Assembly (NCBI GenBank): GCA_028277885.1
Contig: JANQFK010000041.1
Span: 1 to 32,646, forward strand
Reading direction: 5' to 3'
Source: Myxococcota bacterium
GTDB lineage: Bacteria; Myxococcota_A; UBA9160; UBA6930
Length of the DNA stretch: 32,646 bases
This document shows, piece after piece, positions 1 through 15,277 of this stretch; the stretch's first letter is position 1; the number at the start of each line of letters is the position of its first letter. Under the pieces are notes generated by a model that ran no database searches, was not told the DNA's origin, and worked only from the letters and a program-made list of their open reading frames with translations. A program made the position numbers and the translations under genes.

Positions 1-17
1 CCGCTCGAGGGCGCCGC

Positions 18-715
18 TCATGCCGGGACCAGCTCCAGGGCCTGGGAGATGTAGAAGCCCCGCGCCACCCGGCTGCCGCGTCCCGGGCGCCAGCCCGCCA
101 GGCCCGGGGTCGCGGCGAGCCTCTCGCGCAGCGCGGCCTCGGCCACGGGCTCCAGCGCCGGCGAGCGGTCCGAGCGGGGGAACGCCCGCCCCACGGCGTG
201 CATGACGGCCAGCGCGCGGGTGCGGGGCGCGAAGGTGAAGAGCAGCGAGCTGCGGGCGCGCCCGGCGAGGGCGGCCAGCATGTCCGCCATGTGGGAAGGC
301 GCGTAGTGGATCAGCGAGTCCATGGCGATCACGTGGTCGAAGCGGCCGAGGTCCGAGTCGAGGAGGTCGCCGACGCGGAACTCCAGGCGCCCCGGGCCCA
401 CCTCCCCCGTCCTCTCCCGGGCGAGCTCCACCAGGGTCCGGGACAGGTCCACCGCCACCACGTCGGCGCCGCGGCGGGCCGCCTCCACGGCCAGGGCCCC
501 GGTGCCGCAGCCGGCGTCGAGCACGCGGCGACCCGCGAGGTCCGCGGGCAGCCAGGAGAGCAGCGTGTCGCGCATCTCGTCGCGACCGGCGCGCACCGTG
601 GCGCGGATCCGGCCCACGGGCGCGTCGGAGGTGAGCCGCGACCAGGCCTCCACGGCGGTGCGGTCGAAGTAGGTCTCGAGCCGGCTGCGCTGCTGCTCGT
701 AGGGCAGGAGCGCCA

Positions 716-716
<1 letters not shown>
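18..716 (-). CDS. bchM: Mg-protoporphyrin IX O-methyltransferase
   Basis: This 232-residue protein is a class I SAM-dependent methyltransferase. Motif I is clear (VLDAGCGTG, residues 65-73), followed by the acidic VDLS end of strand 2 near residue 90. The N-terminus (YEQQRSRLETYFDRTA) and the C-terminal GFYISQALELV are typical of BchM. BchM methylates the ring propionate of Mg-protoporphyrin IX, the step after Mg chelation and before isocyclic ring formation. The ATG overlaps the bchL stop by one base (TGATG), so translation is probably coupled. It is the last gene seen of the bchFNBHLM operon. In purple bacteria lhaA and puhA often follow, which would be just outside the window. Family and order make the call secure. 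Confidence 0.95.
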
Positions 717-5299
<4,583 letters not shown>

Positions 5300-5325
<26 letters not shown>

Positions 5326-6871
5326 CGTAGAGGGTCTCGAGTGTGATGGTGCGGACGCCCCGCTCCTCGGCGAAGCGCTCCGTGTTGCGGCGCGCCTTGC
5401 CGCGCACGAAGAACGGGATCTTCTTGAGCTCGCGCTCGGCGTCGCCCTCCCAGGCGACGGCGGGCTCCGGGACCGCGTCCGGCGCGGCAGCGGGCGCCGG
5501 TGCCCCCGCCGCCGCGGCGCCGGCCTCGGCGGCCAGGTGCGAGGCGGGCGCCTCGTCGTGGAACTCGAAGTCCTCGCGGAACATCGCGAGGAGGTGCTCC
5601 TCGAGCCCCATGGTGAGCGGGTGGATCCAGGTGTCGAACAGCACGTTCGCGCCCTCGAAGCCCATCTGGGGCGAGTGGCGCGCGGGGAAGTCCTGGACGT
5701 GGACCGGCGCCGAGATCACGGCGCACGGGATGCCGAGGCGCTTCGCGACGTGGCGCTCCATCTGGGTGCCGAGCACGAGCTCGGGCCGCAGCTCCGCCAC
5801 CTGCGCCTCGACCTCGAGGTAGTCGTCGGTGACGAGGGCCTCGACGCCGAGGCGCTCGGCGCAGGCCCGCACCTCCCGGGCGAACTCGCGGCTGTAGGTG
5901 CCGAGGCCGACGACGCGGAAGCCCAGCTCCTCGGTCGCGACGCGCGCCGCCGCCATGGCGTGGGTGGCGTCGCCGAACACGAAGACCCGCTTCCCGGTGA
6001 GGTAGGTGGAGTCCACCGAGCGCGAGTACCAGGGCAGCCGCGCGCGCTCCGGGGAGGCGGCATCGCCGACCTCGACGCCGGTCAGCCGCGCCACCTCGTG
6101 GAGGAAGTCGCGGGTGGCGCCGACGCCGATGGGCACGGTCTCGACGGTGGGCTGGCGGAAGGTGCGGCGCAGCCACGCACAGGTGGAGTGGGCCACCTCG
6201 GGGTAGAGGCAGACGTTGACGTCGGCCTCGGGGATGCGCAGCAGATCCTCGGGCGTGGCGCCCTCGGGCGCGACCACGCCCACCTCGACGCCGATCGACT
6301 CCAGCAGCCGCCTCACCTCGACGACGTCGTCGCGGCAGCGGAAGCCGAGGGAGGAGGGGCCGAGCAGGTTGGCGCGCGGGCGCCGGCCCTCGGGTCGAGG
6401 CGGCCGCTCCTCGCCCGGGGCCGGGGCGAGGGGGGAGAGCAGCGTGCGGACCAGCCGCAGGAAGGTCTCCGCCGCGCCCCAGTTCTCCTTCTTCGAGTAG
6501 GCGGGAAGATCGAGGGCGACGACCGGGACGGGCAGCCCCATGCCCTCGGCCAGCGCGCCGGGAACGTCCTGGATCAGCTCGGCGGTGCAGGACTCGCCCA
6601 CCAGCAGCACGCGGGGCTCGAAGCGCTCGACGACGTCGCGGATCGTCGCCTTGGCGAGCTCCGCCGTGTCGCCGCCCAGGTCGCGGGCCTGGAAGGTGGT
6701 GAAGGTGACGCTGGGACGCTGCTTGCGGCGCTCGATCATGGTGAAGAGCAGGTCCGCGTAGGTGTCGCCCTGGGGAGCGTGCAGGGCGTAGTGGACGCCT
6801 TCCACGGAGGTGGCGACCCGCATCGCCCCGACGTGGGGAGGTCCTTCGTAGGTCCACAGGGTGAGCTCCAC
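5300..6871 (-). CDS. bchB: Dark-operative protochlorophyllide reductase subunit B
   Basis: This 523-residue protein forms, with BchN, the catalytic component of DPOR. The start is a GTG two bases after the bchN stop, because the family begins with [17 protein letters not shown] and the next ATG (residue 17) would cut into it. Asp36 (in QGDTY) is the unusual aspartate that the family uses as fourth ligand of the NB [4Fe-4S] cluster, with three cysteines from BchN; C95 (GESCTAE) is also conserved. An Ala/Pro-rich linker (about residues 435-470) leads to the C-terminal PCP_red-type domain ([17 protein letters not shown]). Translation is probably coupled to bchN. Confidence 0.97.
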
Positions 6872-6873
6872 GG

Positions 6874-8732
<1,859 letters not shown>

Positions 8733-8738
<6 letters not shown>

Positions 8739-8766
8739 TCAAAATGTACGTAAATAAGAATTGACA
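8733..8766. repeat. 34-bp palindrome between the divergent bchF and bchG promoters
   Basis: The arms TGTCAAT (8733-8739) and ATTGACA (8760-8766) are exact inverted repeats. The centre is a TACGTA palindrome (8747-8752) at the same axis, 8749.5, and AT/AT pairs at 8744-8745 and 8754-8755 add to the symmetry. The middle is AT-rich. Each arm contains a perfect TTGACA reading outwards. It is a good candidate for an operator that controls both operons. The left arm has TGT-N12-ACG, one base off the PpsR/CrtJ consensus. Confidence 0.6.
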
Positions 8767-8789
8767 ACCGCGTCCCCCGGGCGTAAGAC
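8761..8789 (+). promoter_or_regulatory. Predicted sigma70-like promoter of bchG
   Basis: TTGACA (8761-8766), a 17-nt spacer and TAAGAC (8784-8789) face right. Spacing equals that of the divergent bchF promoter, so the two are mirror images. The leader to the bchG ATG would be about 95 nt and contains a small GGCGG/CCGCC hairpin (8800-8815) and the inverted repeat at 8826-8842. Confidence 0.55.
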
Positions 8790-8825
8790 GGGATCCAAGG
8801 GCGGTGGCATCCGCCGCCGCTGGAA

Positions 8826-8842
8826 ATGTGGGCTTTTCACAT
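8826..8842. repeat. Small inverted repeat in the bchG leader
   Basis: ATGTG (8826-8830) and CACAT (8838-8842) form a perfect inverted repeat with a 7-nt spacer containing TTTT. It lies about 47 nt before the bchG start, downstream of the predicted promoter. It could be a regulator half-site pair or a weak RNA hairpin. It does not have the TGT-N12-ACA spacing. Confidence 0.35.
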
Positions 8843-8889
8843 CGTTCCAGGGGCCGGCTCGCTGACCCCACGCGACGGGAGCGCAAGCG

Positions 8890-9804
8890 ATGGCACGTTC
8901 GACCGTGGCAATCCCGCCGGTCTCGCGGCCGGACCCCGCCGCGATCCTCGAGCTGCTGAAGCCCATCACCTGGTTCCCGCCGATGTGGGCCTTCGGCTGC
9001 GGGGTCGTGTCCTCGGGGGTTCCGCTCCAGGGCCGCTGGCCCCAGGTCGTGGCCGGCATCGTGCTCGCGGGCCCGATGGTGTGCGCCACCAGCCAGGCGG
9101 TGAACGACTGGTTCGACCGCCACGTGGACGCCATCAACGAGCCCGAGCGCCCGATCCCGAGCGGGCGCGTTCCCGGTCGCTGGGGTCTCGCCATCGCCTG
9201 GGCGTGGACCGGGCTCTCCCTGCTCGTCGCCGCGGCCCTGGGCGCCTGGGTGCTGTGCGCCGCGGTGGTCGGCCTCGCCCTCGCCTGGGCCTACAGCGCA
9301 CCCCCGGTGCGGCTCAAGCAGAACGGCTGGTGGGGGAACGCCGCCGTCGGCTTCTCCTACGAGGGCATCGCCTGGGTGACCGGCGCCGCCGTGATGGCGG
9401 GCGGCGGCGTGCCGGACCCGCGCGTGGTCGGCATCGCGGCGCTCTACAGCCTGGGCGCCCACGGCATCATGACCCTGAACGACTTCAAGTCCGTCGAGGG
9501 CGACCTGCGGCTGGGCATCGGCTCGCTGCCCGCGCGCCTGGGGATCCCCCGGGCCGCCCGGGTGGCGTGCCTCGCCATGGCGGTGCCCCAGGTGGTGGTG
9601 GTGGCGACGCTGGCCGTCTGGGGCCGGCCCGTGGAGGCCGCCCTCGTGGCGGCGCTGCTCGCGGCCCAGGTCGCGCTCATGCCGAGGCTGCTGGCGAGCC
9701 CCCGCGAGCGGGCGCCCTGGTACAGCGGCACCGGGGTGAGCCTCTACGTGCTCGGAATGCTGGCCGCCGCCTTCGCGCTGCGCGCGCTGACGCCGGGCGC
9801 CTAG
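8890..9804 (+). CDS. bchG: Bacteriochlorophyll synthase (prenyltransferase)
   Basis: This 304-residue UbiA-family membrane protein attaches the geranylgeranyl or phytyl tail to bacteriochlorophyllide a. The first Asp-rich motif is NDWFDRHVD (residues 72-80) followed by the conserved INEPERPIPSGR; the second is LNDFKSVEGD. About eight hydrophobic segments follow the family pattern. The LLKPITWFPPMWAF start is typical of BchG. The ATG has a GGGAG Shine-Dalgarno about 6 nt upstream. It is divergent from bchF and followed by bchC, with its own promoter in between. bchP, which would reduce the tail, is not seen in the window. Confidence 0.96.
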   Translation: MARSTVAIPPVSRPDPAAILELLKPITWFPPMWAFGCGVVSSGVPLQGRWPQVVAGIVLAGPMVCATSQAVNDWFDRHVDAINEPERPIPSGRVPGRWGLAIAWAWTGLSLLVAAALGAWVLCAAVVGLALAWAYSAPPVRLKQNGWWGNAAVGFSYEGIAWVTGAAVMAGGGVPDPRVVGIAALYSLGAHGIMTLNDFKSVEGDLRLGIGSLPARLGIPRAARVACLAMAVPQVVVVATLAVWGRPVEAALVAALLAAQVALMPRLLASPRERAPWYSGTGVSLYVLGMLAAAFALRALTPGA

Positions 9805-9818
9805 GCGTCCCCTAGGGG
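9798..9818. repeat. Two tandem CTAG-centred palindromes after bchG
   Basis: CGCCTAGGCG (9798-9807), which contains the bchG stop codon, and CCCCTAGGGG (9809-9818) are perfect 10-bp palindromes one base apart. They could form small hairpins at the end of the bchG transcript. There is no T-run, so this is not a classic terminator. CTAG is a rare tetramer in many genomes, so two copies this close are noted, but chance is possible. Confidence 0.35.
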
Positions 9819-9847
9819 AGCCAGAGAGGGCAGAGCGTCAGTTTTGC

Positions 9848-9875
9848 TTGACACTTTGGGTTGTGAACCTAGAAT
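9848..9875 (+). promoter_or_regulatory. Predicted sigma70-like promoter of bchC
   Basis: TTGACA (9848-9853), a 16-nt spacer and TAGAAT (9870-9875; five of six consensus bases) precede bchC. An AT-rich stretch (CAGTTTTGC) lies just upstream. Transcription would start near 9882, only a few bases before the GTG, so the mRNA may be leaderless or the real start may be further in. Confidence 0.7.
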
Positions 9876-9879
9876 GACA
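9862..9879. promoter_or_regulatory. PpsR/CrtJ-type operator overlapping the bchC -10 box
   Basis: TGT (9862-9864) and ACA (9877-9879) are separated by exactly 12 bases, the known TGT-N12-ACA recognition pattern of the photosynthesis repressor PpsR/CrtJ. The -10 box TAGAAT lies within the site, so binding would block polymerase. The bchC promoter is an established CrtJ target in Rhodobacter capsulatus. Only one site is seen here and no ppsR gene is in the window; a single match of this loose pattern can occur by chance. Confidence 0.55.
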
Positions 9880-9884
9880 CTACC

Positions 9885-10865
9885 GTGGCCACTCTCGTGA
9901 TCCCGGAGCGCTCGGGCGCACCGCTCGACACCCTGGCCGTCGTGCTCGAAGAGCCCCGGCGGCTCGGCCTGCGCCGGGTCACCCTCGCCCCCGCCACCCC
10001 GGACGACGTGGTGGTCGACCTCGAGTGGAGCGGGATCAGCACCGGCACCGAGCGCCTGCTGTGGTCCGGCGACATGCCGCCCTTCCCCGGCCTCGGCTAC
10101 CCGCTCGTGCCCGGCTACGAGTCGGTCGGTCGCGTCGCCTGGGCGGGGAGCCGGTCGGGCCGGCGCCTCGGCGAAGCCGTCTTCGTCCCGGGATCCCGGG
10201 GCTTCGAGGGCGTGCGCGGCCTGTTCGGAGGCGCCGCGGCGCGGCTCGTGGTGCCCGGCGCCCGGACCGTCCGGCTGCCCGAGACGGCGGGGGAGCAGGG
10301 GGTGCTGCTCGCCCTCGCGGCCACGGCCCGGCACGCCCTCGCCGCGCCCGGCGCGCGGCCGCCGGAGCTCGTCGTCGGTCACGGCGTGCTCGGCCGGCTG
10401 CTGGCGCGCGTCGCCCTGGCCGACGGGCATCCCGCCCCCGTGGTCTGGGAGCGGGACCCGAGCCGCCGCGGCGGCGGCCAGGGCTATCCCGTGGTCGATC
10501 CCGCCGACGACCCCCGGCGCGACTACGGATCGATCTACGACGTGAGCGGCGACGCGGCGCTGCTCGACGAGCTGATCGCGAGGCTGGCCCCCGGCGGCGA
10601 GATCGTGCTGGCGGGCTTCTACGCCGAGCGGCCGTCCTTCGCGTTCCCGGCCGCCTTCCTGCGCGAGGCGCGCCTGCGCGTGGCCGCGGAGTGGCAGCCC
10701 GCGGACCTCGACGCGGTCGGGGAGCGGGTCGCCTCGGGAGGGCTCTGCCTCGCAGGCCTGGTCACCCACCGGCAGCCCGCGGCCGAAGCCGCTGCCGCCT
10801 ACGAGACCGCCTTCGGCGACCCCTCGTGCCTGAAAATGGTCCTCGACTGGAGATCCACCTCATGA
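9885..10865 (+). CDS. bchC: Bacteriochlorophyllide a dehydrogenase
   Basis: This MDR-family dehydrogenase of up to 326 residues oxidises the C3-hydroxyethyl group to acetyl in bacteriochlorophyllide a synthesis. The conserved DLEWSGISTGTERLLWSGDMPPFPG and YPLVPGYESVGRV stretches identify BchC; the Rossmann part includes VVGHGVLGRLLA. The start is uncertain. GTG 9885 gives a 13-residue extension before the PLDTLAVVLEEP stretch where the family normally begins, and lies only about 3 nt from the predicted transcription start; GTG 9897 and GTG 9942 are alternatives. The stop overlaps the bchX start as ATGA. It begins the bchCXYZ-puf operon. Confidence 0.93.
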   Translation: MATLVIPERSGAPLDTLAVVLEEPRRLGLRRVTLAPATPDDVVVDLEWSGISTGTERLLWSGDMPPFPGLGYPLVPGYESVGRVAWAGSRSGRRLGEAVFVPGSRGFEGVRGLFGGAAARLVVPGARTVRLPETAGEQGVLLALAATARHALAAPGARPPELVVGHGVLGRLLARVALADGHPAPVVWERDPSRRGGGQGYPVVDPADDPRRDYGSIYDVSGDAALLDELIARLAPGGEIVLAGFYAERPSFAFPAAFLREARLRVAAEWQPADLDAVGERVASGGLCLAGLVTHRQPAAEAAAAYETAFGDPSCLKMVLDWRSTS

Positions 10866-11878
10866 GCGCCTCCGCCGATGCCCGCACGAACCTGGCAATC
10901 GAAGCCATCAATGCCTCCCTGCGCGCCGAGGCCGCCGAGGAGCCGGCGCCGGTCGCGACGGCCCCGGTCTCGCGCGAGACCCAGATCATCGCCATCTACG
11001 GGAAGGGCGGTATCGGGAAGAGCTTCACCCTCGCGAACCTCTCCTACATGATGGCCGAGCGGGGCAAGAAGGTGCTGCTCATCGGCTGCGATCCGAAGAG
11101 CGACACGACCTCGCTGCTCTTCGGCGGTCGCGCCTGCCCCACCATCATCGAGACCTCGGCGAAGAAGAAGCTCGCCGGCGAGCCGGTGCAGGTCGGCGAC
11201 GTCTGCTTCAAGCGGGGCGGCGTCTTCGCCATGGAGCTCGGCGGGCCCGAGGTGGGCCGCGGCTGCGGCGGGCGCGGCATCATCCACGGCTTCGAGCTGC
11301 TGGAGAAGCTGGGCTTCCACGACTGGGGCTTCGACTACGTGCTGCTCGACTTCCTGGGCGACGTGGTGTGCGGCGGCTTCGGGCTCCCGATCGCGCGGGA
11401 CATGTGCCAGAAGGTGATCGTGGTCGGCTCGAACGACCTCCAGTCCCTCTACGTCGCGAACAACGTCTGCTCGGCGGTCGAGTACTTCCGCAAGCTCGGC
11501 GGCAACGTGGGCGTCGCCGGCCTCGTGGTGAACAAGGACGACGGCACCGGTGAGGCCCGGGCCTTCGCCGAGGCCGCGGGCATCCCCGTGCTCGCCTCGA
11601 TCCCGGCGAACGACGACATCCGCCGCAAGAGCGCCAACTACGAGATCGTGGGTCGCCCCGGCGGGCGCTGGGGCCCGCTCTTCGAGGAGCTGGCCCGGGG
11701 CGTGGCCGAGGCCCCGCCGGTCCAGCCGCAGCCCCTCGACCAGGACGGTCTCCTGGGCCTGTTCAAGGGCGAGGAGGTGGGCCGGGGCGTCGAGCTCGAG
11801 CCCGCCACCCTCGAGGACATGTGCGGCAGCGACGCCCTCGAGAAGCCGTCCCTCGAGGTGGTCTACGACGATGTCTGA
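10862..11878 (+). CDS. bchX: Chlorophyllide a reductase iron protein
   Basis: This 338-residue NifH-like ATPase donates electrons to BchYZ, which reduces the B ring (C7-C8) of chlorophyllide a and so commits the pathway to bacteriochlorophyll. The P-loop GKGGIGKS is at residues 47-54. Cluster cysteines are C135 (GRGCGGRG) and C170 (DVVCGGFG). BchX is told from BchL by the longer N-terminus (about 40 residues), by CPTIIETSAKKK, and by its neighbours. The ATG overlaps the bchC stop (ATGA) and its end overlaps bchY by 8 bases. Confidence 0.97.
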   Translation: MSASADARTNLAIEAINASLRAEAAEEPAPVATAPVSRETQIIAIYGKGGIGKSFTLANLSYMMAERGKKVLLIGCDPKSDTTSLLFGGRACPTIIETSAKKKLAGEPVQVGDVCFKRGGVFAMELGGPEVGRGCGGRGIIHGFELLEKLGFHDWGFDYVLLDFLGDVVCGGFGLPIARDMCQKVIVVGSNDLQSLYVANNVCSAVEYFRKLGGNVGVAGLVVNKDDGTGEARAFAEAAGIPVLASIPANDDIRRKSANYEIVGRPGGRWGPLFEELARGVAEAPPVQPQPLDQDGLLGLFKGEEVGRGVELEPATLEDMCGSDALEKPSLEVVYDDV

Positions 11879-13370
11879 GACGCGTCGGCAGGATGCGGCC
11901 GCGGCGACCGGCTGCCACGCGGGCCGGCAGGAGCTGCGCCGCGCCGCCGAGGCCGCCGGCCAGAGCGAGATGCTCGAGCGCCTCGCGGCCGACTACCCGA
12001 CGGGTCCCCACGAGCAGCCCCAGAGCATGTGCCCCGCCTTCGGCTCGCTGCGCGTGGGCCTGCGCATGCGGCGCACCGCGACGGTGCTCTCGGGCTCCGC
12101 CTGCTGCGTGTACGGCCTCACCTTCACCTCCCACTTCTACGGCGCCCGGCGCACCGTCGGCTACGTGCCCTTCGACTCCGAGACCCTCGTCACGGGCAAG
12201 CTCTTCGAGGACATCCGCGACGCCGTCTTCGCCCTGGCGGACCCCGAGAAGTACGACGCCATCGTGGTCACCAACCTGTGCGTCCCCACCGCCTCGGGCG
12301 TGCCCCTGCGCCTGCTGCCCCGGGAGATCGACGGGGTCCGGATCATCGGCATCGACGTGCCGGGCTTCGGCGTCCCGACCCACGCCGAGGCCAAGGACGT
12401 GCTGGCCGGCGCGATGCTCCGCTACGCCCGCGCCGAGGCCGAGCAGGGCCCGGTGGCGGCTCCGCGTGAGGGCCCCGCCGAGCGCCCCACGGTGACGCTC
12501 CTCGGGGAGATGTTCCCGGCGGACCCGGTCGGGATCGGCGCGATGCTCGAGCCCCTCGGCCTCGCGGCCGGCCCGGTCGTGCCGACCCGCGAGTGGCGCG
12601 AGCTCTACGCGGCGCTCGACGGTGCGCTCGTCGCCGCGATCCACCCCTTCTACACCGCGGCGGTGCGCGAGTTCGAGGCCGCGGGGCGCGCGGTGATCGG
12701 CTCGGCTCCGGTGGGCCACGACGGCACCGCCGACTGGCTCGACGCCGTGGCCCGCGGCTGCGACGTGCCCGCCCGCAAGCTCGACGCCGTCAAGGCGCGC
12801 CTGCTGCCCGCCATTCGCGGGGCCCTCGAGGCCGCGCCGATCCGGGGCCGCATCACCCTGAGCGGCTACGAGGGCTCCGAGCTCCTGGTGGCGCGGCTGC
12901 TGATCGAGAGCGGCGCCGACGTCCGCTACGTCGGCACCGCGCTGCCCCGGACGCCCTGGTCCGAGCCCGACCGCGCCTGGCTCGAGGCCCGCGGCGTGCA
13001 CGTCCAGTACCGGGCCTCCCTCGAGCAGGACGTCGCCGCGATGGAGGAGTTCGAGCCCGATCTCGCCGTCGGGACCACGCCCGTGGTGCAGAAGGCCAAG
13101 GAGCGCGCCACGCCGGCCCTGTACTTCACGAACCTCATCTCGGCGCGGCCCCTGATGGGACCCGCCGGCGCGGGCTCCCTCGCCCAGGTGGTGAACGGGG
13201 CGCTGCGCAGCCGGGCGCGCTTCGACCGCATGAGGGAGTTCTTCGAGGGCGTGGGCACGGGGCACGCCTCCGGGGTGTGGGAGGAGGTGCCCCGGGACCG
13301 TCCGGCATTCCGCGCGCGCCAGGCGCGCCAGGCCGCGAAGGGCCCGGCCGACGCGATGGGGACCGCCTGA
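11871..13370 (+). CDS. bchY: Chlorophyllide a reductase subunit Y
   Basis: This 499-residue nitrogenase-like subunit forms the catalytic component of chlorophyllide a reductase with BchZ. Conserved cysteines expected at the iron-sulfur site are C54 (SMCPAFG), C78/C79 (SACCVYG) and C137 (TNLCVPT). The [29 protein letters not shown] region is split by no insertion. The late stretch [20 protein letters not shown] is typical of BchY. The ATG overlaps bchX by 8 bases in another frame, and the stop shares a base with the bchZ ATG (TGATG), so the subunits are probably made in balance. Confidence 0.97.
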   Translation: MSETRRQDAAAATGCHAGRQELRRAAEAAGQSEMLERLAADYPTGPHEQPQSMCPAFGSLRVGLRMRRTATVLSGSACCVYGLTFTSHFYGARRTVGYVPFDSETLVTGKLFEDIRDAVFALADPEKYDAIVVTNLCVPTASGVPLRLLPREIDGVRIIGIDVPGFGVPTHAEAKDVLAGAMLRYARAEAEQGPVAAPREGPAERPTVTLLGEMFPADPVGIGAMLEPLGLAAGPVVPTREWRELYAALDGALVAAIHPFYTAAVREFEAAGRAVIGSAPVGHDGTADWLDAVARGCDVPARKLDAVKARLLPAIRGALEAAPIRGRITLSGYEGSELLVARLLIESGADVRYVGTALPRTPWSEPDRAWLEARGVHVQYRASLEQDVAAMEEFEPDLAVGTTPVVQKAKERATPALYFTNLISARPLMGPAGAGSLAQVVNGALRSRARFDRMREFFEGVGTGHASGVWEEVPRDRPAFRARQARQAAKGPADAMGTA

Positions 13371-14821
13371 TGCTCGTGCTGGACCACGACCGCGCCGGCG
13401 GGTACTGGGGCTCGGTCTACGTCTTCACCGCGGTGAAGGGGCTTCAGGTCATCATCGACGGACCCGTCGGCTGCGAGAACCTGCCCGTCACCTCGGTGCT
13501 CCACTACACGGACGCGCTGCCGCCCCACGAGCTCCCCATCGTGGTGACGGGGCTCGCCGAGGAGGAGCTCGGGCAGCACGGCACCGAGCAGGCGATGAAG
13601 CGCGCGCACCGTACGCTGGACCCGGAGCTGCCCAGCGTGGTCGTGACCGGGTCGATCGCCGAGATGATCGGCGGCGGCGTCACGCCCGAGGGCACCAACA
13701 TCCAGCGCTTCCTGCCGCGCACCATCGACGAGGACCAGTGGCAGAGCGCGGACCGGGCCCTCCACTGGCTGTGGACCCAGTACGGCCCCAAGCGCGTCCG
13801 GAAGCGCAAGCCCGGCCGCGAGGGGCGCAAGCCGCGGGTCAACATCATCGGGCCCTGCTACGGGGTGTTCAACTCGGCCTCGGACCTCGCCGAGATCCGG
13901 CGGCTGATCGAGGGCATCGGGGCCGAGGTGGGCATGGTGTTCCCCCTCGGCAGCCATCTCGCCGACGTCCCGAAGCTCGCCGACGCCGACGCCAACGTCT
14001 GCATGTACCGCGAGTTCGGCCGGCTGCTCTGCGAGTCCCTCGACCGGCCCTACCTCCAGGCGCCCATCGGGCTGCACAGCACGACGCTCTTCCTGCGCGC
14101 CCTCGGCGAATTGCTCGACCTCGATCCCGAGCCCTTCATCGAGCGCGAGAAGCACACCACCATCAAGCCGCTGTGGGACCTGTGGCGCTCGGTGACCCAG
14201 GACTTCTTCGGCACGGCGAGCTTCGCGATCGTGGCCTCGGAGACCTACGCGCGCGGCGTCCGGAGCTTCCTCGAGGAGGAGCTGGGACTGCCCTGCTCCT
14301 TCGCCATCGCGCGCCGGCCCGGCGTGAAGCCCGACAACGAGGCGGTGCGCACCGCGATCCGGGAGAACGCGCCCTTCCTGCTCTTCGGGAGCTACAACGA
14401 GCGCATGTACCTCGCCGAGGCGGGCGCCCGGACCGCCTACCTCCCGGCCTCCTTCCCCGGTGCCATCGTGCGCCGCCACACGGGCACGCCCTTCATGGGC
14501 TACTCCGGCGCCACCTATCTCGTGCAGGAGACCTGCAACGCCCTGTTCGATTCGCTGTTCCACGTCCTGCCCATGGGGACCGAGCTCGATCGGGTGGACG
14601 CCACGCCTGCCCGGCTCCACGCGGAGCTGCTCTGGGACGACGACGCGAAGACGGCCCTGGACCGGCGCCTGGAGGCCCAGCCCGTGCTCACGCGGATCTC
14701 GGCCGCCAAGCGGCTGCGCGACGCCGCCGAACGGGCGGCCCGGCTCGCCGGCGAGTCCCGCGTCTCGGTGGTCCACGTCGCGCAGTGCGCGGAGGGGCCG
14801 TCCCCGGGGAGCCCCGCATGA
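13370..14821 (+). CDS. bchZ: Chlorophyllide a reductase subunit Z
   Basis: This 483-residue partner of BchY completes chlorophyllide a reductase. It starts [19 protein letters not shown], the family's usual beginning, and holds the conserved [25 protein letters not shown] with the cluster cysteine C35. The C-terminal half shows [14 protein letters not shown] and a helical tail. The final 20 residues ([18 protein letters not shown]) are variable. Its stop overlaps the ATG of a 15-codon mini-ORF, which in turn overlaps the pufQ-like start. The presence of BchXYZ with BchC and BchF indicates bacteriochlorophyll a rather than chlorophyll or bacteriochlorophyll c only. Confidence 0.97.
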   Translation: MLVLDHDRAGGYWGSVYVFTAVKGLQVIIDGPVGCENLPVTSVLHYTDALPPHELPIVVTGLAEEELGQHGTEQAMKRAHRTLDPELPSVVVTGSIAEMIGGGVTPEGTNIQRFLPRTIDEDQWQSADRALHWLWTQYGPKRVRKRKPGREGRKPRVNIIGPCYGVFNSASDLAEIRRLIEGIGAEVGMVFPLGSHLADVPKLADADANVCMYREFGRLLCESLDRPYLQAPIGLHSTTLFLRALGELLDLDPEPFIEREKHTTIKPLWDLWRSVTQDFFGTASFAIVASETYARGVRSFLEEELGLPCSFAIARRPGVKPDNEAVRTAIRENAPFLLFGSYNERMYLAEAGARTAYLPASFPGAIVRRHTGTPFMGYSGATYLVQETCNALFDSLFHVLPMGTELDRVDATPARLHAELLWDDDAKTALDRRLEAQPVLTRISAAKRLRDAAERAARLAGESRVSVVHVAQCAEGPSPGSPA

Positions 14822-14865
14822 GCTTCGAGTACCACGAAACCGGACGAGGGAGGCGCAAGCCATGA
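14818..14865 (+). CDS. 15-codon mini-ORF bridging bchZ and pufQ
   Basis: The ATG at 14818 overlaps the bchZ stop as ATGA and the reading frame ends in a TGA that overlaps the pufQ-like ATG, again as ATGA (14862-14865). It has its own GGGGAG about 6 nt upstream. The peptide would be [15 protein letters not shown], with no recognisable function. The arrangement suggests a coupling or leader device that carries ribosomes from bchZ to the puf genes. It could also be chance, since pufQ has its own good Shine-Dalgarno inside the mini-ORF. Confidence 0.4.
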   Translation: MSFEYHETGRGRRKP

Positions 14866-15128
14866 CGATGTACCAGGAGACGATCTCGAGGGCAGTGCCC
14901 CGACGAGTGGTGACGACCTCGCCGATTGCGCTTCTCCGCCACGAAGACCGCCAGCTCCAACGCATGCTCAAGGTCGGCTTCGTGTTCTTCCTGGTCTGGT
15001 TCGCGCTCCTGCGCCTCGTCCCGCGGCGCTGGCGCCCGGGGGCGGCGGAAGGGGAGCACCAGTCCATCGCGGCCCAGGCCCGGGACGCGGCGGGAACCTA
15101 CATCACCCTCGCCTTCGGGGGGTGTTAG
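14862..15128 (+). CDS. pufQ: PufQ-like bacteriochlorophyll-assembly membrane protein
   Basis: This 88-residue protein has a basic N-terminus, one membrane segment (about residues 36-53), an Arg-rich stop-transfer (VPRRWRP) and a C-terminal amphipathic tail. Size, topology and position between bchZ and pufB are exactly those of PufQ, which in purple bacteria promotes bacteriochlorophyll delivery to the complexes. The tail AQARDAAGTYITLAFGG resembles the end of PufQ proteins, but identity overall looks low, so the call rests mainly on context. The ATG is supported by GAGGGAGG at 14846-14853, 8 nt upstream; a second ATG two codons later is possible. Confidence 0.65.
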   Translation: MTMYQETISRAVPRRVVTTSPIALLRHEDRQLQRMLKVGFVFFLVWFALLRLVPRRWRPGAAEGEHQSIAAQARDAAGTYITLAFGGC

Positions 15129-15149
15129 GAGTCCGATGTTTCGCGTTCG

Positions 15150-15181
15150 CCCGGCGCCGCCGGGTGGACCGTCGGCCGGTC
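15150..15181 (+). repeat. Two small hairpins in the pufQ-pufB spacer
   Basis: CCCGGC/GCCGGG with a 3-nt loop (15150-15164) is followed by GACCG/CGGTC with a 5-nt loop (15167-15181). They lie in the 149-nt non-coding gap between pufQ and pufB. They may mark an mRNA processing point upstream of pufBA. Nothing else clear is seen in this gap; a possible weak -10 (TAAATC near 15222) has no convincing -35. Confidence 0.4.
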
Positions 15182-15277
15182 GTCGCGGCGCCCGGTCACC
15201 CTCGCCGCGTGGGCCATCGCGGTAAATCGCCGAGGGGACGCCGAGTGCGCCCCCGGCCCGCTTGGAGGTAGTGCCCT

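Noticed and set aside
15136..15225. A 29-codon ORF between pufQ and pufB (starts MFRVRPAPPG)
   Set aside because: No Shine-Dalgarno, Arg/Pro/Ser-rich low-complexity product, and it overlaps hairpins of the non-coding spacer.
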